Virus record (IMG/VR): IMGVR_UViG_3300034682_000252
Span: 1-64,000 of that record
Reading direction: 5' to 3' (one strand)
Length of the DNA: 64,000 nucleotides
Source: a virus
Within the stretch, counting starts at the first letter, position 1. Every line of letters begins with the position of its first letter. The notes beneath the pieces are model-generated. The model was not told where the DNA came from. It ran no database searches and saw only the letters and a list, made by a program, of their open reading frames with translations. Made by a program: the position numbers and the translations under genes. Below are positions 33,775 to 41,996 of the stretch, one piece after another.

Positions 33775-34614
33775 ATGGCAGTAGATATTTCCCGGTACGA
33801 AAAGTTCTTGGAAGTCCGCAATAACGCAACAAAAATAATTCAGCGTCATTCTATTCACCACGAATTGAAAGGCGATGACGAGAGCGGGCACTATTCAAAA
33901 TTGGATGGCGGCAAGGCAAGTGACACCCTGCCACCCACAGAGAGCGCACGTAATAAAAATGATGATGCCGAGCAAAATATTACAGTGCGCCACGTTGGCG
34001 TTATTACAGATAAGGATGAATTACTTAATTTAAATCAATTTATTCAGCAGTGGCAGAATATGGCCAATGAATTAACCAAGGCTGACCCGCTCCGTTTCCC
34101 AAAGAATGCTGCCGTATTAGCACCGGTCCCCAGTATTATTTATGGTGTCCGCGCTATGTCAATTAGTGTTGGGCCAGCGACCACCAGCAAGAAATTTACC
34201 AAGCAAAGCATTCTGACCCGGTACGACAAAGCCATCAAAAAGGCGCTCCAGAGCGAGCGGGTGAGCCATAACAGCGCACTACGCCTCCAGCTCGAGCGAG
34301 AGCGGGCGTTATTGGTCGCGGACAGCGAAACCCACTACCGGATCCGCAATACATGCGGAACAGAGACAGTTTGCACCGTGACATATAACGACGGCACCAC
34401 GGACAAGGTGAGAGTCCCCCATGTTGGAGTGGCTTTTGCGGCCCCGTTTGGAGGCATTGAGATTAGAAAGCCGCGTGTAATGCGCCCTCGATCAGACCGT
34501 TTGGAGCTGATGGGCATTGAGCCGCTGGATTGTTCCCTGTCTGGCCTGTCTGGCTTTGTTTACCGCGAATCAGAGGTAATTACAGCAAGGGGGCGTCACG
34601 CACGGCGGAAATAA
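33775..34614 (+). CDS. Unknown cargo protein
   Basis: 279 residues from ATG 33775. Start chosen because the promoter at 33697-33726 lies upstream and GAAGG precedes it. Central parts: NLNQFIQQWQNMANELTKADP, then AVLAPVPSIIYGVRAMSISVGP, and GGIEIRKPRVMRPRSDR. Base composition is AT-richer than late genes. No known domain. It is probably a lysogenic-conversion or defence gene because it has its own promoter between cre and terminase. Confidence 0.55.
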   Translation: MAVDISRYEKFLEVRNNATKIIQRHSIHHELKGDDESGHYSKLDGGKASDTLPPTESARNKNDDAEQNITVRHVGVITDKDELLNLNQFIQQWQNMANELTKADPLRFPKNAAVLAPVPSIIYGVRAMSISVGPATTSKKFTKQSILTRYDKAIKKALQSERVSHNSALRLQLERERALLVADSETHYRIRNTCGTETVCTVTYNDGTTDKVRVPHVGVAFAAPFGGIEIRKPRVMRPRSDRLELMGIEPLDCSLSGLSGFVYRESEVITARGRHARRK

Positions 34615-34649
34615 CAAAAATTCATCAGCCATGGGGGCGGTTGTCATAT

Positions 34650-36155
34650 TTAGACGTCCTCCGCCACCAGCGCCTGCGCCCATCCTGCCAATGATTCTCG
34701 CTCAGCCACCATATCCGATGTAATGAGCATATTCGCCGGGATGTAGTCGGCCATCATGCTGAAACAGTAGGTATCCCACCGGTCGGGTGAGGGTAAGCCA
34801 AGTTTCTGCCGCATCGTCTCCTTGGGCATCATGCAGTTCTGACCCAGCTCGTTGAGCCTGCAGGGCATACGAGAGGCCTGGTCGAGGGTCTTTTCGTGCC
34901 CATCGAGGCGCATACGGCCGCTTCTCACCGCATCCCGGGCCATGATGTTGGCAAAGGCCCGTTTGTTGATGAAGCGCTTCTTATCCTCCTGGGAGAAGCA
35001 CGGTTGCCCCCACCGAATACGGATAACCTGGCGGCCGGCCTCTTCCAGGATCGTGGCTGTATCAGCCCCTACGCCGTCGCCATCCACAGCAAAGGTCACG
35101 TTGGGATACTGCTCGTTGGGGTACTCCGTGTTGAGCAGGCGGCCGTAATTCACCGGGTCGATAGTGCCGGCCCACTCCTTCACGCTCACTGGCACCACTC
35201 GCCGCTCGAATCGCTCCCCACTCACCCGCACCAGGTTGGCCACCGAGCTATCCCGGCCGTTCCCCACGTCCACCAGCACCAGCCAGCCCCAGCCTTTCGC
35301 CAGCTTGGGCTGGGCCCTGGTGGCCTTCTCGCAGTCATCCCGGGAGAGCAGGTATTCCGACGACGTGCGCGGGAACTCGCCCCGCACCTTGATCATGTAC
35401 TCGGGCGCGTCGCGGCTGCCGCCGTACTCGCGGATCTTGGACCGGATGAATGAGAGCTTTACCAGGGGGGACTGCTCAGAGCTCAACTTGATGGCCGTGT
35501 ACCCGTCCTTGTCACCGGGGTGGCGCTTCTTGAGCTTGTGGTGCGTATCGTAGAAGTAGCCGCTGGGGCGCGTTGGCTGGCTCAGGAGGAGGATCCGGTT
35601 GTCCTCCTCGGTCAGGGCACCGGTCATGACCCCGAACGCCTTGTCAGAGACGCCAGAGGCCTCGTCCACGATGTAGAACAGGTGCGCGGCGTGTTCGCCG
35701 GCGAGGGATTCCTCATTGCCGATACGGCAACCCTTGGGGGAGACGAACCAAACGCCCTTGCTGGACCGCTCGAAGAAGGTGGTTTCGGTCAGGACGAAGT
35801 ATTGCTCTACCCAGGGGTGACGCCGGCACAGCTCGCGATAGTTGATCTTGAGGTACTTCCAGACCACCGTCTGCACCTGGCTTATCTTGTTCGCCACCAC
35901 AATGACGCGAGCGCCCGGGAAGCAGAGCATGAAGATCAGGATCATGATGGATGTCATGTCAGACTTGCCGGTACCGTGACCAGAGGAGACGGAGGTTTTG
36001 GCCCCTGTCTCCTGGGCAGAGTCCAGGATCAGGGCCTGCTGCCAGGTCGGTTCCTTGCCGAACAGCTCCACGGCGGCCGTGGTCCAGTCATAGCGGTACC
36101 GCTTCACCAGGTCGAGGTAACGGGGGTCCTTGGTTATCGAGCGGATACGCCCCAT
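34650..36155 (-). CDS. pacB: Terminase large subunit (P1 PacB-like)
   Basis: 501 residues, close to P1 PacB. Walker A SSGHGTGKSDMTS near residue 60, Walker B LFYIVDEAS near residue 160, coupling motif with GALTEEDNRILLLSQP, and a C-terminal nuclease domain with AVDGDGVGADTA (catalytic Asp) and INKRAFANIMARD. Directly adjacent to the pacA gene (1-base overlap). It translocates and cuts DNA during headful packaging. Confidence 0.9.
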   Translation of the reverse strand: MGRIRSITKDPRYLDLVKRYRYDWTTAAVELFGKEPTWQQALILDSAQETGAKTSVSSGHGTGKSDMTSIMILIFMLCFPGARVIVVANKISQVQTVVWKYLKINYRELCRRHPWVEQYFVLTETTFFERSSKGVWFVSPKGCRIGNEESLAGEHAAHLFYIVDEASGVSDKAFGVMTGALTEEDNRILLLSQPTRPSGYFYDTHHKLKKRHPGDKDGYTAIKLSSEQSPLVKLSFIRSKIREYGGSRDAPEYMIKVRGEFPRTSSEYLLSRDDCEKATRAQPKLAKGWGWLVLVDVGNGRDSSVANLVRVSGERFERRVVPVSVKEWAGTIDPVNYGRLLNTEYPNEQYPNVTFAVDGDGVGADTATILEEAGRQVIRIRWGQPCFSQEDKKRFINKRAFANIMARDAVRSGRMRLDGHEKTLDQASRMPCRLNELGQNCMMPKETMRQKLGLPSPDRWDTYCFSMMADYIPANMLITSDMVAERESLAGWAQALVAEDV

Positions 36156-37573
36156 TACTCGGCCTCCCAGGATTCTTCATCCCAGTCGCCCGGTTGCGGG
36201 TCGTCATCGAGCGGAAGCGCATCGTCAGGGTGCCAACTGCCATCGTCGCCGGCGAGGATAAGCTCCCCCTCCTGGGCGTCTTTCTTAAAGGCCGCCTCTC
36301 CCAGCAGCTCGCCAGCCTGGTGCGCGGCCTCCTCGGCGATGATGCCCGAAATCTCCTCGTTGCGACCTGACAACCACTCCCCAGTCTGGACGCGCATCTT
36401 CTCCCGGTACGCCCTGGACTCTCGCTCCAACTCCTCTTCGGTGATGCCGCTACCCTGCTCGGCCCGGGGCTCCAGCCACGAGATTTCCTTGATCATTTCG
36501 GCATGGAGGGCATCCGGCAGATCGATACCCTCCCGGTTGAACAGGGTGGCCGTCTCGATGGCGGTCAGGCCTTCCTGGTTGCGGAGCTCCAGCAGCTCGG
36601 CCGTGCGGGCGATACGCTGGGCCAGGGAGAGGGGGTGGCGGCTCCACTCAGCCAGGGCCAGCTTGCGGCGCTCAAGCTCCAGCTTTTCACTGTCCATTGC
36701 GAGCTTGATGTAGGTGGCTTTCTGGCGGTGTATCGACTTCTCAAGTTCGGTGATGGGCTGGCTAGTCCCAAACTCTACTTGCATCAGCGCCTGCTCTTTG
36801 GGCATGGCGGCGCCGTTGTCATCGAGCCAGGGGCCACCCTTGCTGTAGTCCTTGCGGATCTTCTGCAGCGCCTCGCCCCGGGTTTTATACATGCCAGCCA
36901 GGCGGGCCCGGGCGAGTGTCAGCTCGTCGTCTGCATACTCATCCGAGGAAACCATCTCCAGCACCTCGGGATCAATCCCGAACTGGGAGGCATACCGCCC
37001 AAGCAGGACGTTACGGGCGCCGCCGCGCCGGTTTTTTGGGCGCGTCGGCGTTTGATCCTCAGAATTTCCCAGGTACTCGCCGACCACCACGCTCTCGCCT
37101 GCGCCCTCCCCCCTGGCCTGATCTGATCTACCCCCCTTTTTCGCTGCACCCCGCGTCGCGGCTGGCTTTGCGCTCCCTGCCGCTCGCTTTCGCTGCTGAT
37201 CAGGCGATGTGCTCCCGCTCGATGTAATAGGTTGATCAGCGGCCCTCCCACCACCTGATCTGATCACATGATCAGGCCCTCCCTTGGCATCCTTGGCCGC
37301 CTTCTCCTCGCGCTTCTCGGTGACCATCTTGCGCACTTCCCGGCGCACCACCTTACCCATTTTCAGGCCGGCGCCCTGGGCCCCCTCGGCGGTCGCCCTG
37401 GCCGCTGCCCCCTTGGCCTCCAGGGCAGCCGCGACCGCAGCCCCCATCGAGCGGCGGGCCGAATTTCTGTTCAAATCATTGGCAAGGGCGTACTCCACCA
37501 GACTCATAGAGTCGGCGAAGTGATCAACGTAGTTGTTGATATGGAATTGCCAGTCGAAAGTTGCCTTTGCCAA
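36155..37573 (-). CDS. pacA: Terminase small subunit (P1 PacA-like) with internal pac
   Basis: 472 residues. N-terminal helix-turn-helix YALANDLNRNSARR follows the PacA pattern (NLNPNTARR in P1). A charged linker holds PDHVIRSGG and SDQARGEG, encoded by GATC hexamers (pac, codons about 100-151). The middle third is helical with ELEKSIHRQKATYIKLAMDSEK, and the C-terminus is acidic. It would recognise pac DNA. Longer than P1 PacA (about 400). Confidence 0.82.
   Translation of the reverse strand: MAKATFDWQFHINNYVDHFADSMSLVEYALANDLNRNSARRSMGAAVAAALEAKGAAARATAEGAQGAGLKMGKVVRREVRKMVTEKREEKAAKDAKGGPDHVIRSGGGRAADQPITSSGSTSPDQQRKRAAGSAKPAATRGAAKKGGRSDQARGEGAGESVVVGEYLGNSEDQTPTRPKNRRGGARNVLLGRYASQFGIDPEVLEMVSSDEYADDELTLARARLAGMYKTRGEALQKIRKDYSKGGPWLDDNGAAMPKEQALMQVEFGTSQPITELEKSIHRQKATYIKLAMDSEKLELERRKLALAEWSRHPLSLAQRIARTAELLELRNQEGLTAIETATLFNREGIDLPDALHAEMIKEISWLEPRAEQGSGITEEELERESRAYREKMRVQTGEWLSGRNEEISGIIAEEAAHQAGELLGEAAFKKDAQEGELILAGDDGSWHPDDALPLDDDPQPGDWDEESWEAE
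37119..37274. other. pac-like packaging site, seven GATC hexamers
   Basis: Seven TGATC(A/T) hexamers lie in 156 bp: 37119, 37124, 37197, 37233, 37256, 37261 and 37269. P1 pac is about 162 bp inside pacA with seven TGATC(A/G) hexamers in two groups, cut only when Dam methylated. The size, number, and location in the linker after the N-terminal HTH agree. Three more hexamers lie nearby (37521, 37589, 37652). Confidence 0.75.
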
Positions 37574-37593
37574 TGAATACGTTCTCGATGATC

Positions 37594-37603
37594 ACATCCT
37601 AAC
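37594..37603 (-). promoter_or_regulatory. Dispersed 10-mer upstream of pacA
   Basis: ACATCCTAAC on the plus strand, so GTTAGGATGT is sense for pacA, 21 bases upstream of the start. It overlaps a TGATCA hexamer at 37589-37594, so methylation could affect protein binding. TAGGAT could also act as a weak -10 box. Confidence 0.55.
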
Positions 37604-37745
37604 GATTTTGCCTGTTTGTAAGTGTGTAAACCAGCGGCGGGCGCCCTCTGGTGATCAACCGGCCACGACTCGAACAATTAGGGCCCGAATATCTCCGGCT
37701 TTCACCCACAATCACCGATTGGCATTTATTGGCTCCAATTTGGAC

Positions 37746-37776
37746 CAAAAAAAAGCCACCTTGGTGAGTGGCTTTA
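37746..37776 (-). terminator. Minus-strand terminator in pacA-parM gap
   Basis: AAGCCAC/GTGGCTT stem with an 8-base T run on the minus strand. There is no minus-strand gene immediately to its right, so it may end an antisense transcript coming from the parM side. Confidence 0.65.
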
Positions 37777-37838
37777 CCATAACGGGTCAAACCCCGGGAA
37801 AATTCGGTACTAATGGGTGATTCTGGGAGTTTTTAGGG

Positions 37839-37867
37839 TTTAAATGGGGACGATTTGCGCCTATTAT
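37839..37867 (+). promoter_or_regulatory. Candidate parM promoter
   Basis: TTTAAA and TATTAT at 17-base spacing, about 47 bases upstream of the start. Moderate match. Confidence 0.45.
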
Positions 37868-37914
37868 TGCCGCTGGCAATCATGCCACCCCCCGTCATCA
37901 AGGAGCCCATGACA

Positions 37915-39054
37915 ATGACTAACAAAGCAGCAGTAAGCCCCGCCGAACATCCTAACCCTTTTGTGGCCCTCGTCGCGCTGGACGATGGCAGCGGCAATAT
38001 CGCCTGTTCATTCCACGACGCCAGCGGCACCGTTTACGAGTCTCACCAGCCCTCCCTCATTGAGAAAGGGGCCGCGGCTGGGCTAGGTGCCTCCCACATG
38101 AGCAACAGCATTTGGGAGACAGAGGAAGGCGACCGCTTCACCGTGCGCCGCAATCCGACCAAGCCGCTCACCACCCTGGACCCGGCCTATCAGCTCGGCC
38201 AAGCCAACCGAGTGCTTGCCATTGACACTATGGCGAAAGCTAACCTGGGCGGCGTGGCCTGTGTTGTGGGCTGCACCCTGCCAGTGGAACAGTTCTACAA
38301 CCGCGGGGATGAAGCCCAGCCAGTCAACGTTGAGCGCATCCAGGCCAAGAAAGCCAACCTTATGAAACGGGCGACCAACGTGTACGGCGCTTATGAGCCC
38401 CCGGTCATCCTGTCTGTGAAGGTGTTCCCGGAAGCCTTCCCGGCCTACTACTATTGCGCCAGCAAGACCCGCAAGGATGGCGCCCAGGACTACCCAGAGG
38501 AGCATAAGACCCTGGTCGTTGACCTGGGCGAGTTCACGGCAGACCTGGCCATCATCAGCACCGGTAACGAGTTCGTGGACTTCTCCACTCATGAGCACGG
38601 CGTACACATGATGGTGTCCCACTTCCGCACCCTGCTGGCGCGGGAGCGTCAACGGTTCTACCTGGACGATGTACAGTCCATGTCTGATGCCGACGTGAAA
38701 GCCATCATCACCCGTGGCTATATCGGCGCCACCCTGGAAACGCCGGCCGCCATCGCCGCCCGCATTGACGTCACCCCACTCATCAAGGAGGCGGCTGAAT
38801 ACCTGAATCAGATGCTGCTGGCCGACATTCGCGAGCTGGCGCGAGGTCAGATGAACACCCTAGACCGCATTGTGTTCGTGGGCGGTGGTGCGAACTGGCT
38901 CCGCGAGCAGGCCATGCAGTGGCACCACACCGTTGATATTCCCTCTGAACCCCACATGGCCGTAGTGCGCGGGGTGCAACTGCTGTTGCAGGCGAACGCC
39001 GCAGAGCTGCAGGCCGAAGCAATCTCTCTCCTAGCAGATAAGGCGGTAGCATGA
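37915..39054 (+). CDS. parM: ParM/StbA-type plasmid segregation actin
   Basis: 379 residues from ATG 37915 (AAGGAG nine bases upstream; ATG 37909 is also possible). Actin-fold motifs: phosphate-1-like VALDDGSGNIACSF, adenosine/phosphate-2-like LVVDLGEFTADLAII, and RIVFVGGGANWLREQ. It would form filaments that push sister plasmids apart. It overlaps the small partner gene by 4 bases. P1 uses ParA/ParB, so the partition module here is different. Confidence 0.85.
   Translation: MTNKAAVSPAEHPNPFVALVALDDGSGNIACSFHDASGTVYESHQPSLIEKGAAAGLGASHMSNSIWETEEGDRFTVRRNPTKPLTTLDPAYQLGQANRVLAIDTMAKANLGGVACVVGCTLPVEQFYNRGDEAQPVNVERIQAKKANLMKRATNVYGAYEPPVILSVKVFPEAFPAYYYCASKTRKDGAQDYPEEHKTLVVDLGEFTADLAIISTGNEFVDFSTHEHGVHMMVSHFRTLLARERQRFYLDDVQSMSDADVKAIITRGYIGATLETPAAIAARIDVTPLIKEAAEYLNQMLLADIRELARGQMNTLDRIVFVGGGANWLREQAMQWHHTVDIPSEPHMAVVRGVQLLLQANAAELQAEAISLLADKAVA
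37947..37956 (+). promoter_or_regulatory. Dispersed 10-mer within parM 5' codons
   Basis: ACATCCTAAC inside codons for HPNP. Coding constraints could explain it, but it lies near the promoter like other copies. Confidence 0.3.
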
Positions 39055-39458
39055 ACAAACCAGCAAAATACATGCTGACACCAGAGGCCAATAACGTTCA
39101 CGGCCGGTTCGCCAGGCTCTATGAAACTGGCGCCGCTGGAAAAGGCTCGCTGGTTACCCAGTGCGTAGCCGGGGGGATGATGCTCAAGGAGTGCGGCATC
39201 CTGGAAACCATCAACATGCTGGACCAGCACCCGGCCTACCAGGCCGGCACCCCATCGGTGCGGCGGGCCCTGCTCATTAACGAGCTGGTCGCCCTACTGG
39301 GTAACCAGGCGCCGGCCCACCAGCCCACCAGCGACGTTTTGACGGCGCAGCCGGCCGCCCCCGTGGTAGCGCCCTCCCCAGCCCCGCAAACGCCAGCAGC
39401 GAGCGATACAGCGGCCAAGGATCCGCAAAAGCCAGACCTCCCCAGGCTTGGGGTGTAA
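39051..39458 (+). CDS. stbB: ParR/StbB-type partner of ParM
   Basis: 135 residues, start overlapping parM by 4 bases. N-terminal helices (FARLYETGAAGKGSLVTQCVAGGMMLKECG) resemble the ribbon-helix-helix/helical DNA-binding part of StbB. The C-terminal 60 residues are Pro/Ala-rich. It would bind a centromere and cap ParM filaments. Assigned by position and length. Confidence 0.65.
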   Translation: MNKPAKYMLTPEANNVHGRFARLYETGAAGKGSLVTQCVAGGMMLKECGILETINMLDQHPAYQAGTPSVRRALLINELVALLGNQAPAHQPTSDVLTAQPAAPVVAPSPAPQTPAASDTAAKDPQKPDLPRLGV

Positions 39459-39487
39459 AAAAGGCGCCTTCGGGCGCCTTTTTCTTT
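39457..39487. terminator. Bidirectional terminator between parM and minus operon
   Basis: GGCGCC-ttcg-GGCGCC with six A on one side and five T on the other; works for both the plus partition operon and the minus operon ending at 39498. Confidence 0.85.
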
Positions 39488-39497
39488 CCTTGTGAGG

Positions 39498-39893
39498 TCA
39501 GCGGCTTTGCTGCTTGTCCCGGATGGCCGCGACGGCCAGCTCCAGCGTCGCGAATGAACCGCGGTTCGTCGAACGGTCCCAGGCTCCCCCATCGAGACAG
39601 CGCACGTCATAGCGCACCCCTTCCGGCCATGCCGACAACCAGCTCGCCCTGTCCTGCTCGGCAGCAAGGAACTGGGGCGCCGGGGTGTAGGTCTGGATGT
39701 AGTGAACCCCCCACCAGTCCTGGACCTCCAGGGGGTCACGCTGCTCGTTCGGAGTGCAATCGAAGTCATCCCGTTGAGCTGGGTTAAGCGGAATGCCTGG
39801 TGCCGCCCAGGTGGTCTGGTTCTGTAGCCGGTGCGCCTCCAGGTAGTCGTCCACCCACTCCCAGCGCCCATCCACTTCTATCTGTCGTCCCAT
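39498..39893 (-). CDS. Small unknown phage protein
   Basis: 131 residues, Trp rich (GRWEWVDDY, YDVRCLDGGAWDR). Last gene of the 58.4-39.5 kb minus block. No family known to me. Confidence 0.6.
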   Translation of the reverse strand: MGRQIEVDGRWEWVDDYLEAHRLQNQTTWAAPGIPLNPAQRDDFDCTPNEQRDPLEVQDWWGVHYIQTYTPAPQFLAAEQDRASWLSAWPEGVRYDVRCLDGGAWDRSTNRGSFATLELAVAAIRDKQQSR

Positions 39894-39896
39894 GCT

Positions 39897-40178
39897 CTAC
39901 TCCTCCCGGCCTGGCTCAGGGCTCAGGCACTCGTTGATTCGACGCGCAAACTCTTGCTCACAGGCCGCCTTGGCATCCTCCAGGTCAGGATAGGGGCCGA
40001 ATGTCGAGTTGTATCCCTCCCAGGGGACTTCATCCACAGTCGGCCAGTCATCGCCCTTCCACCCCTTCCAGGTGATACCGAATCGCCCGAACGGCGTCAT
40101 GGCCTCCACATGGTTGTATCTGCAGCTCTCCGTCGGGGCTGACTCATCAGTCCAGGCAAGCGGCTTCACTCTGACCAT
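39897..40178 (-). CDS. Small unknown phage protein
   Basis: 93 residues with the VKPLAWTDE start and FGRFGITWKGWKGDDW centre common to small phage proteins of unknown role. Terminator upstream at 40233-40267 separates it from 40277. Confidence 0.6.
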   Translation of the reverse strand: MVRVKPLAWTDESAPTESCRYNHVEAMTPFGRFGITWKGWKGDDWPTVDEVPWEGYNSTFGPYPDLEDAKAACEQEFARRINECLSPEPGREE

Positions 40179-40232
40179 TCTCTATCTCCCGGGCTTGACT
40201 CTCATACTCGCCAGCCAAGCCGCCTTGTCTAT

Positions 40233-40267
40233 CAAAAAAGGCCAGGCCTGATAATCAAGCCTGGCCC
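40233..40267 (-). terminator. Terminator downstream of 40277-40723 gene
   Basis: GGCCAGGC/GCCTGGCC stem followed by six T on the minus strand. Confidence 0.8.
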
Positions 40268-40276
40268 CGTTCGTCA

Positions 40277-40723
40277 TCAGTCCACCAGCACTGGGGGCGG
40301 CGTGAAGGTCGGTGTATTCACGAACCCGCCTATTCCGTCTCGGCGCCGGCCGTCCTGGATAACCTGGATGTAGCCAGGCTTGTACTTGTTCTCAGCCGGC
40401 GAGAAGTAGCCGCCTTCTGGGAGCTCCCATATCTCGCGGACGGAGTACCCCAGATCGACCAGGTACACCCGCTTGTGCGTGACATTGCCGCCCTCGTTGT
40501 TGCTGAATCGGGCAATGTAGCTGGCCGCTACCTGGTGGATCTCTCCGCCGTAACTCCAGCGCCCGCCGAACGAGCTCCCTGATTCGTCCTGATAGCGGAT
40601 CTCCTCCCCTACCTTGAAAGCCTCCTCGGGCACTCCCAGAGCCTCACAGGTAACGGCTTCATGGTGGTGGTCATAGCTGTGACCACACAGGGAGCACAGG
40701 TAAATCTGTTTGATAATCGGCAT
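40277..40723 (-). CDS. Unknown protein with N-terminal zinc-like motif
   Basis: 148 residues. The N-terminal LCSLCGHSYDHHHEAVTC carries CxxC and His residues that could bind zinc; the middle has VAASYIARFSNNEGGNVTHKRVYLVDLGY. Function unknown. Confidence 0.6.
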   Translation of the reverse strand: MPIIKQIYLCSLCGHSYDHHHEAVTCEALGVPEEAFKVGEEIRYQDESGSSFGGRWSYGGEIHQVAASYIARFSNNEGGNVTHKRVYLVDLGYSVREIWELPEGGYFSPAENKYKPGYIQVIQDGRRRDGIGGFVNTPTFTPPPVLVD

Positions 40724-40736
40724 GTCTTGTTATCCC

Positions 40737-40901
40737 TTACTCCTCAGTGCCTGGACAGTCGTCAAGGCTGGTTCCCGCATCACCCCTCAGCACCCGGCAA
40801 TCGCACGGGTCAGGGCCTCCTGGGCCCCACTCGAAGTGGCTGCATCCGTCGCACAGGCTGCCCTGCTCGAAGGTGGCTATCACCTGCTCCTCGGGCGCCA
40901 T
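40737..40901 (-). CDS. Cys-rich 54-residue protein
   Basis: Short frame from ATG 40901 with GGGAGG site. Contains SLCDGCSHFEWG and PDPCDCR, four to five Cys. TGATG overlap with the upstream gene. Confidence 0.6.
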   Translation of the reverse strand: MAPEEQVIATFEQGSLCDGCSHFEWGPGGPDPCDCRVLRGDAGTSLDDCPGTEE

Positions 40902-41248
40902 CACTTGCACCTCCCAAACTTCTTCTTGAAGAAAATCTCACTGTTGATGGCGCCTATCTCAATCTCAAGGGTCGTCTGCTCATCCATGTCCTTGAAGGTG
41001 TCCCGCTTGCTCTGCTTGTCCAGGGCAGCCCTGGCCACCCTCTCCCTCTGCGCCAGAGAGTCCAGCTTGGCCAACCCCTCCTTGGTCTTGAAATCAAGGC
41101 CTGCCGCCTCAGCGTGAAGCGCCAGCAAATCCCCGAGCGGGTCAGCCGCTCTAATGGCTTTCAGCTTCTCCAGCCGGCGCGATAGGCGGACCTTCTCCGC
41201 CTCCAGGGCATCTACCAGGATTTGATCATTGCTTCTTGGCTCGGTCAT
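40901..41248 (-). CDS. Unknown helical protein
   Basis: 115 residues, charged and helical (EAEKVRLSRRLEKLKAI), ends in KKKFGRCK. Coupled to both neighbours. Confidence 0.55.
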   Translation of the reverse strand: MTEPRSNDQILVDALEAEKVRLSRRLEKLKAIRAADPLGDLLALHAEAAGLDFKTKEGLAKLDSLAQRERVARAALDKQSKRDTFKDMDEQTTLEIEIGAINSEIFFKKKFGRCK

Positions 41249-41491
41249 CTACTCCCCCCAGAACCGGCCAGTGGCCTTGTTGAAGTGCCTGCATATCCCA
41301 TGGAAGGGGCCCCGGGCCGCGCCCCGCTCGATGTAGTGCGTGACCTCCTTCTTGGCTCGCCGGCGATTGCGGTAACAACCGGACGTTGCCGCCATATCCT
41401 GGTCGCCATAGCACACCAGCCACCGGCCTTTGCCGGCTGGGGCAGGGACTATCCCCCACCCCTCAGTCCACCACTCTTTCAACTCGCTCAC
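41249..41491 (-). CDS. Small unknown protein
   Basis: 80 residues from a GTG overlapping the stop of 41488-41787; a TTG eight bases from AGGAG is an alternative. Basic C-terminus (YRNRRRAKKE, HFNKATGRFWGE). Confidence 0.45.
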   Translation of the reverse strand: MSELKEWWTEGWGIVPAPAGKGRWLVCYGDQDMAATSGCYRNRRRAKKEVTHYIERGAARGPFHGICRHFNKATGRFWGE

Positions 41492-41787
41492 TCCTGCACC
41501 CAATGACCCTGACTGAACGGGACCACCTTCTCCAACTGCTCCTTGACCCCACCAGAGACCTTGAAGGCCTCCCACTCCTGCAGATGCCCAGGGCAATAGT
41601 GAACCTCCGGCGCAACCTCCGCAGCGTGACGCCCGCACAGGGGGCGATCACATGTCTTGCCCTCTCCCACCGGGAAATCACACAGGTAGCCCGACACACC
41701 GCCGCAGCAGGTGCAGGGCTCCCCAAGGTTTCCGCAGAGGTGGCCTATCGGCTTGCCGTTCTTGTCGTGAAGCGCGTAGCACGGCAT
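41488..41787 (-). CDS. Cys-rich unknown protein
   Basis: 99 residues with LCGNLGEPCTCCGG and KTCDRPLCGRH then YCPGH, probably two zinc-binding knuckles. Coupled to neighbours by 1-4 base overlaps. Confidence 0.6.
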   Translation of the reverse strand: MPCYALHDKNGKPIGHLCGNLGEPCTCCGGVSGYLCDFPVGEGKTCDRPLCGRHAAEVAPEVHYCPGHLQEWEAFKVSGGVKEQLEKVVPFSQGHWVQE

Positions 41788-41996
41788 CAGCCTTGCCCTC
41801 CCCGCTGCCAGGTGATCACATCCCAGGAATGGCTGACCTCGGACCGGTCATCTGCCGTTCGCCAGGAACAATCATCCTCCTCCACATGGATCAGCTCGAA
41901 CTCACGAACCGAACCGGTGAAGCAGTGCTTGAGCTGGCACAGGACCGGCACCTCTGGCGGTGGCATTTCATCCCAGACACTGACCCATTCAGCCAT
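41787..41996 (-). CDS. DUF551-like protein
   Basis: 69 residues from ATG 41996. EWVSVWDEMPPPEVPVLCQ and SHSWDVITWQ follow the DUF551 pattern (W-I/V-S-V-x-D-x-x-P ... TxWx). DUF551 is common in phages, role unknown. Confidence 0.7.
   Translation of the reverse strand: MAEWVSVWDEMPPPEVPVLCQLKHCFTGSVREFELIHVEEDDCSWRTADDRSEVSHSWDVITWQRGGQG

Larger units (their letters stand above)
37604..37908. other. Intergenic region between pacA and parM
   Basis: No gene recognised. Contains a minus-strand terminator (37746-37776), a candidate parM promoter (37839-37867), and one more TGATCA. A ParR-binding direct repeat array, expected in type II partition centromeres, was looked for; no clear tandem repeats were seen by eye. 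Confidence 0.5.

Noticed and set aside
37604-37908. ParR-binding centromere repeats upstream of parM
   Set aside because: No tandem direct repeats of 10-12 bp could be made out by eye; a repeat-finder would be needed.
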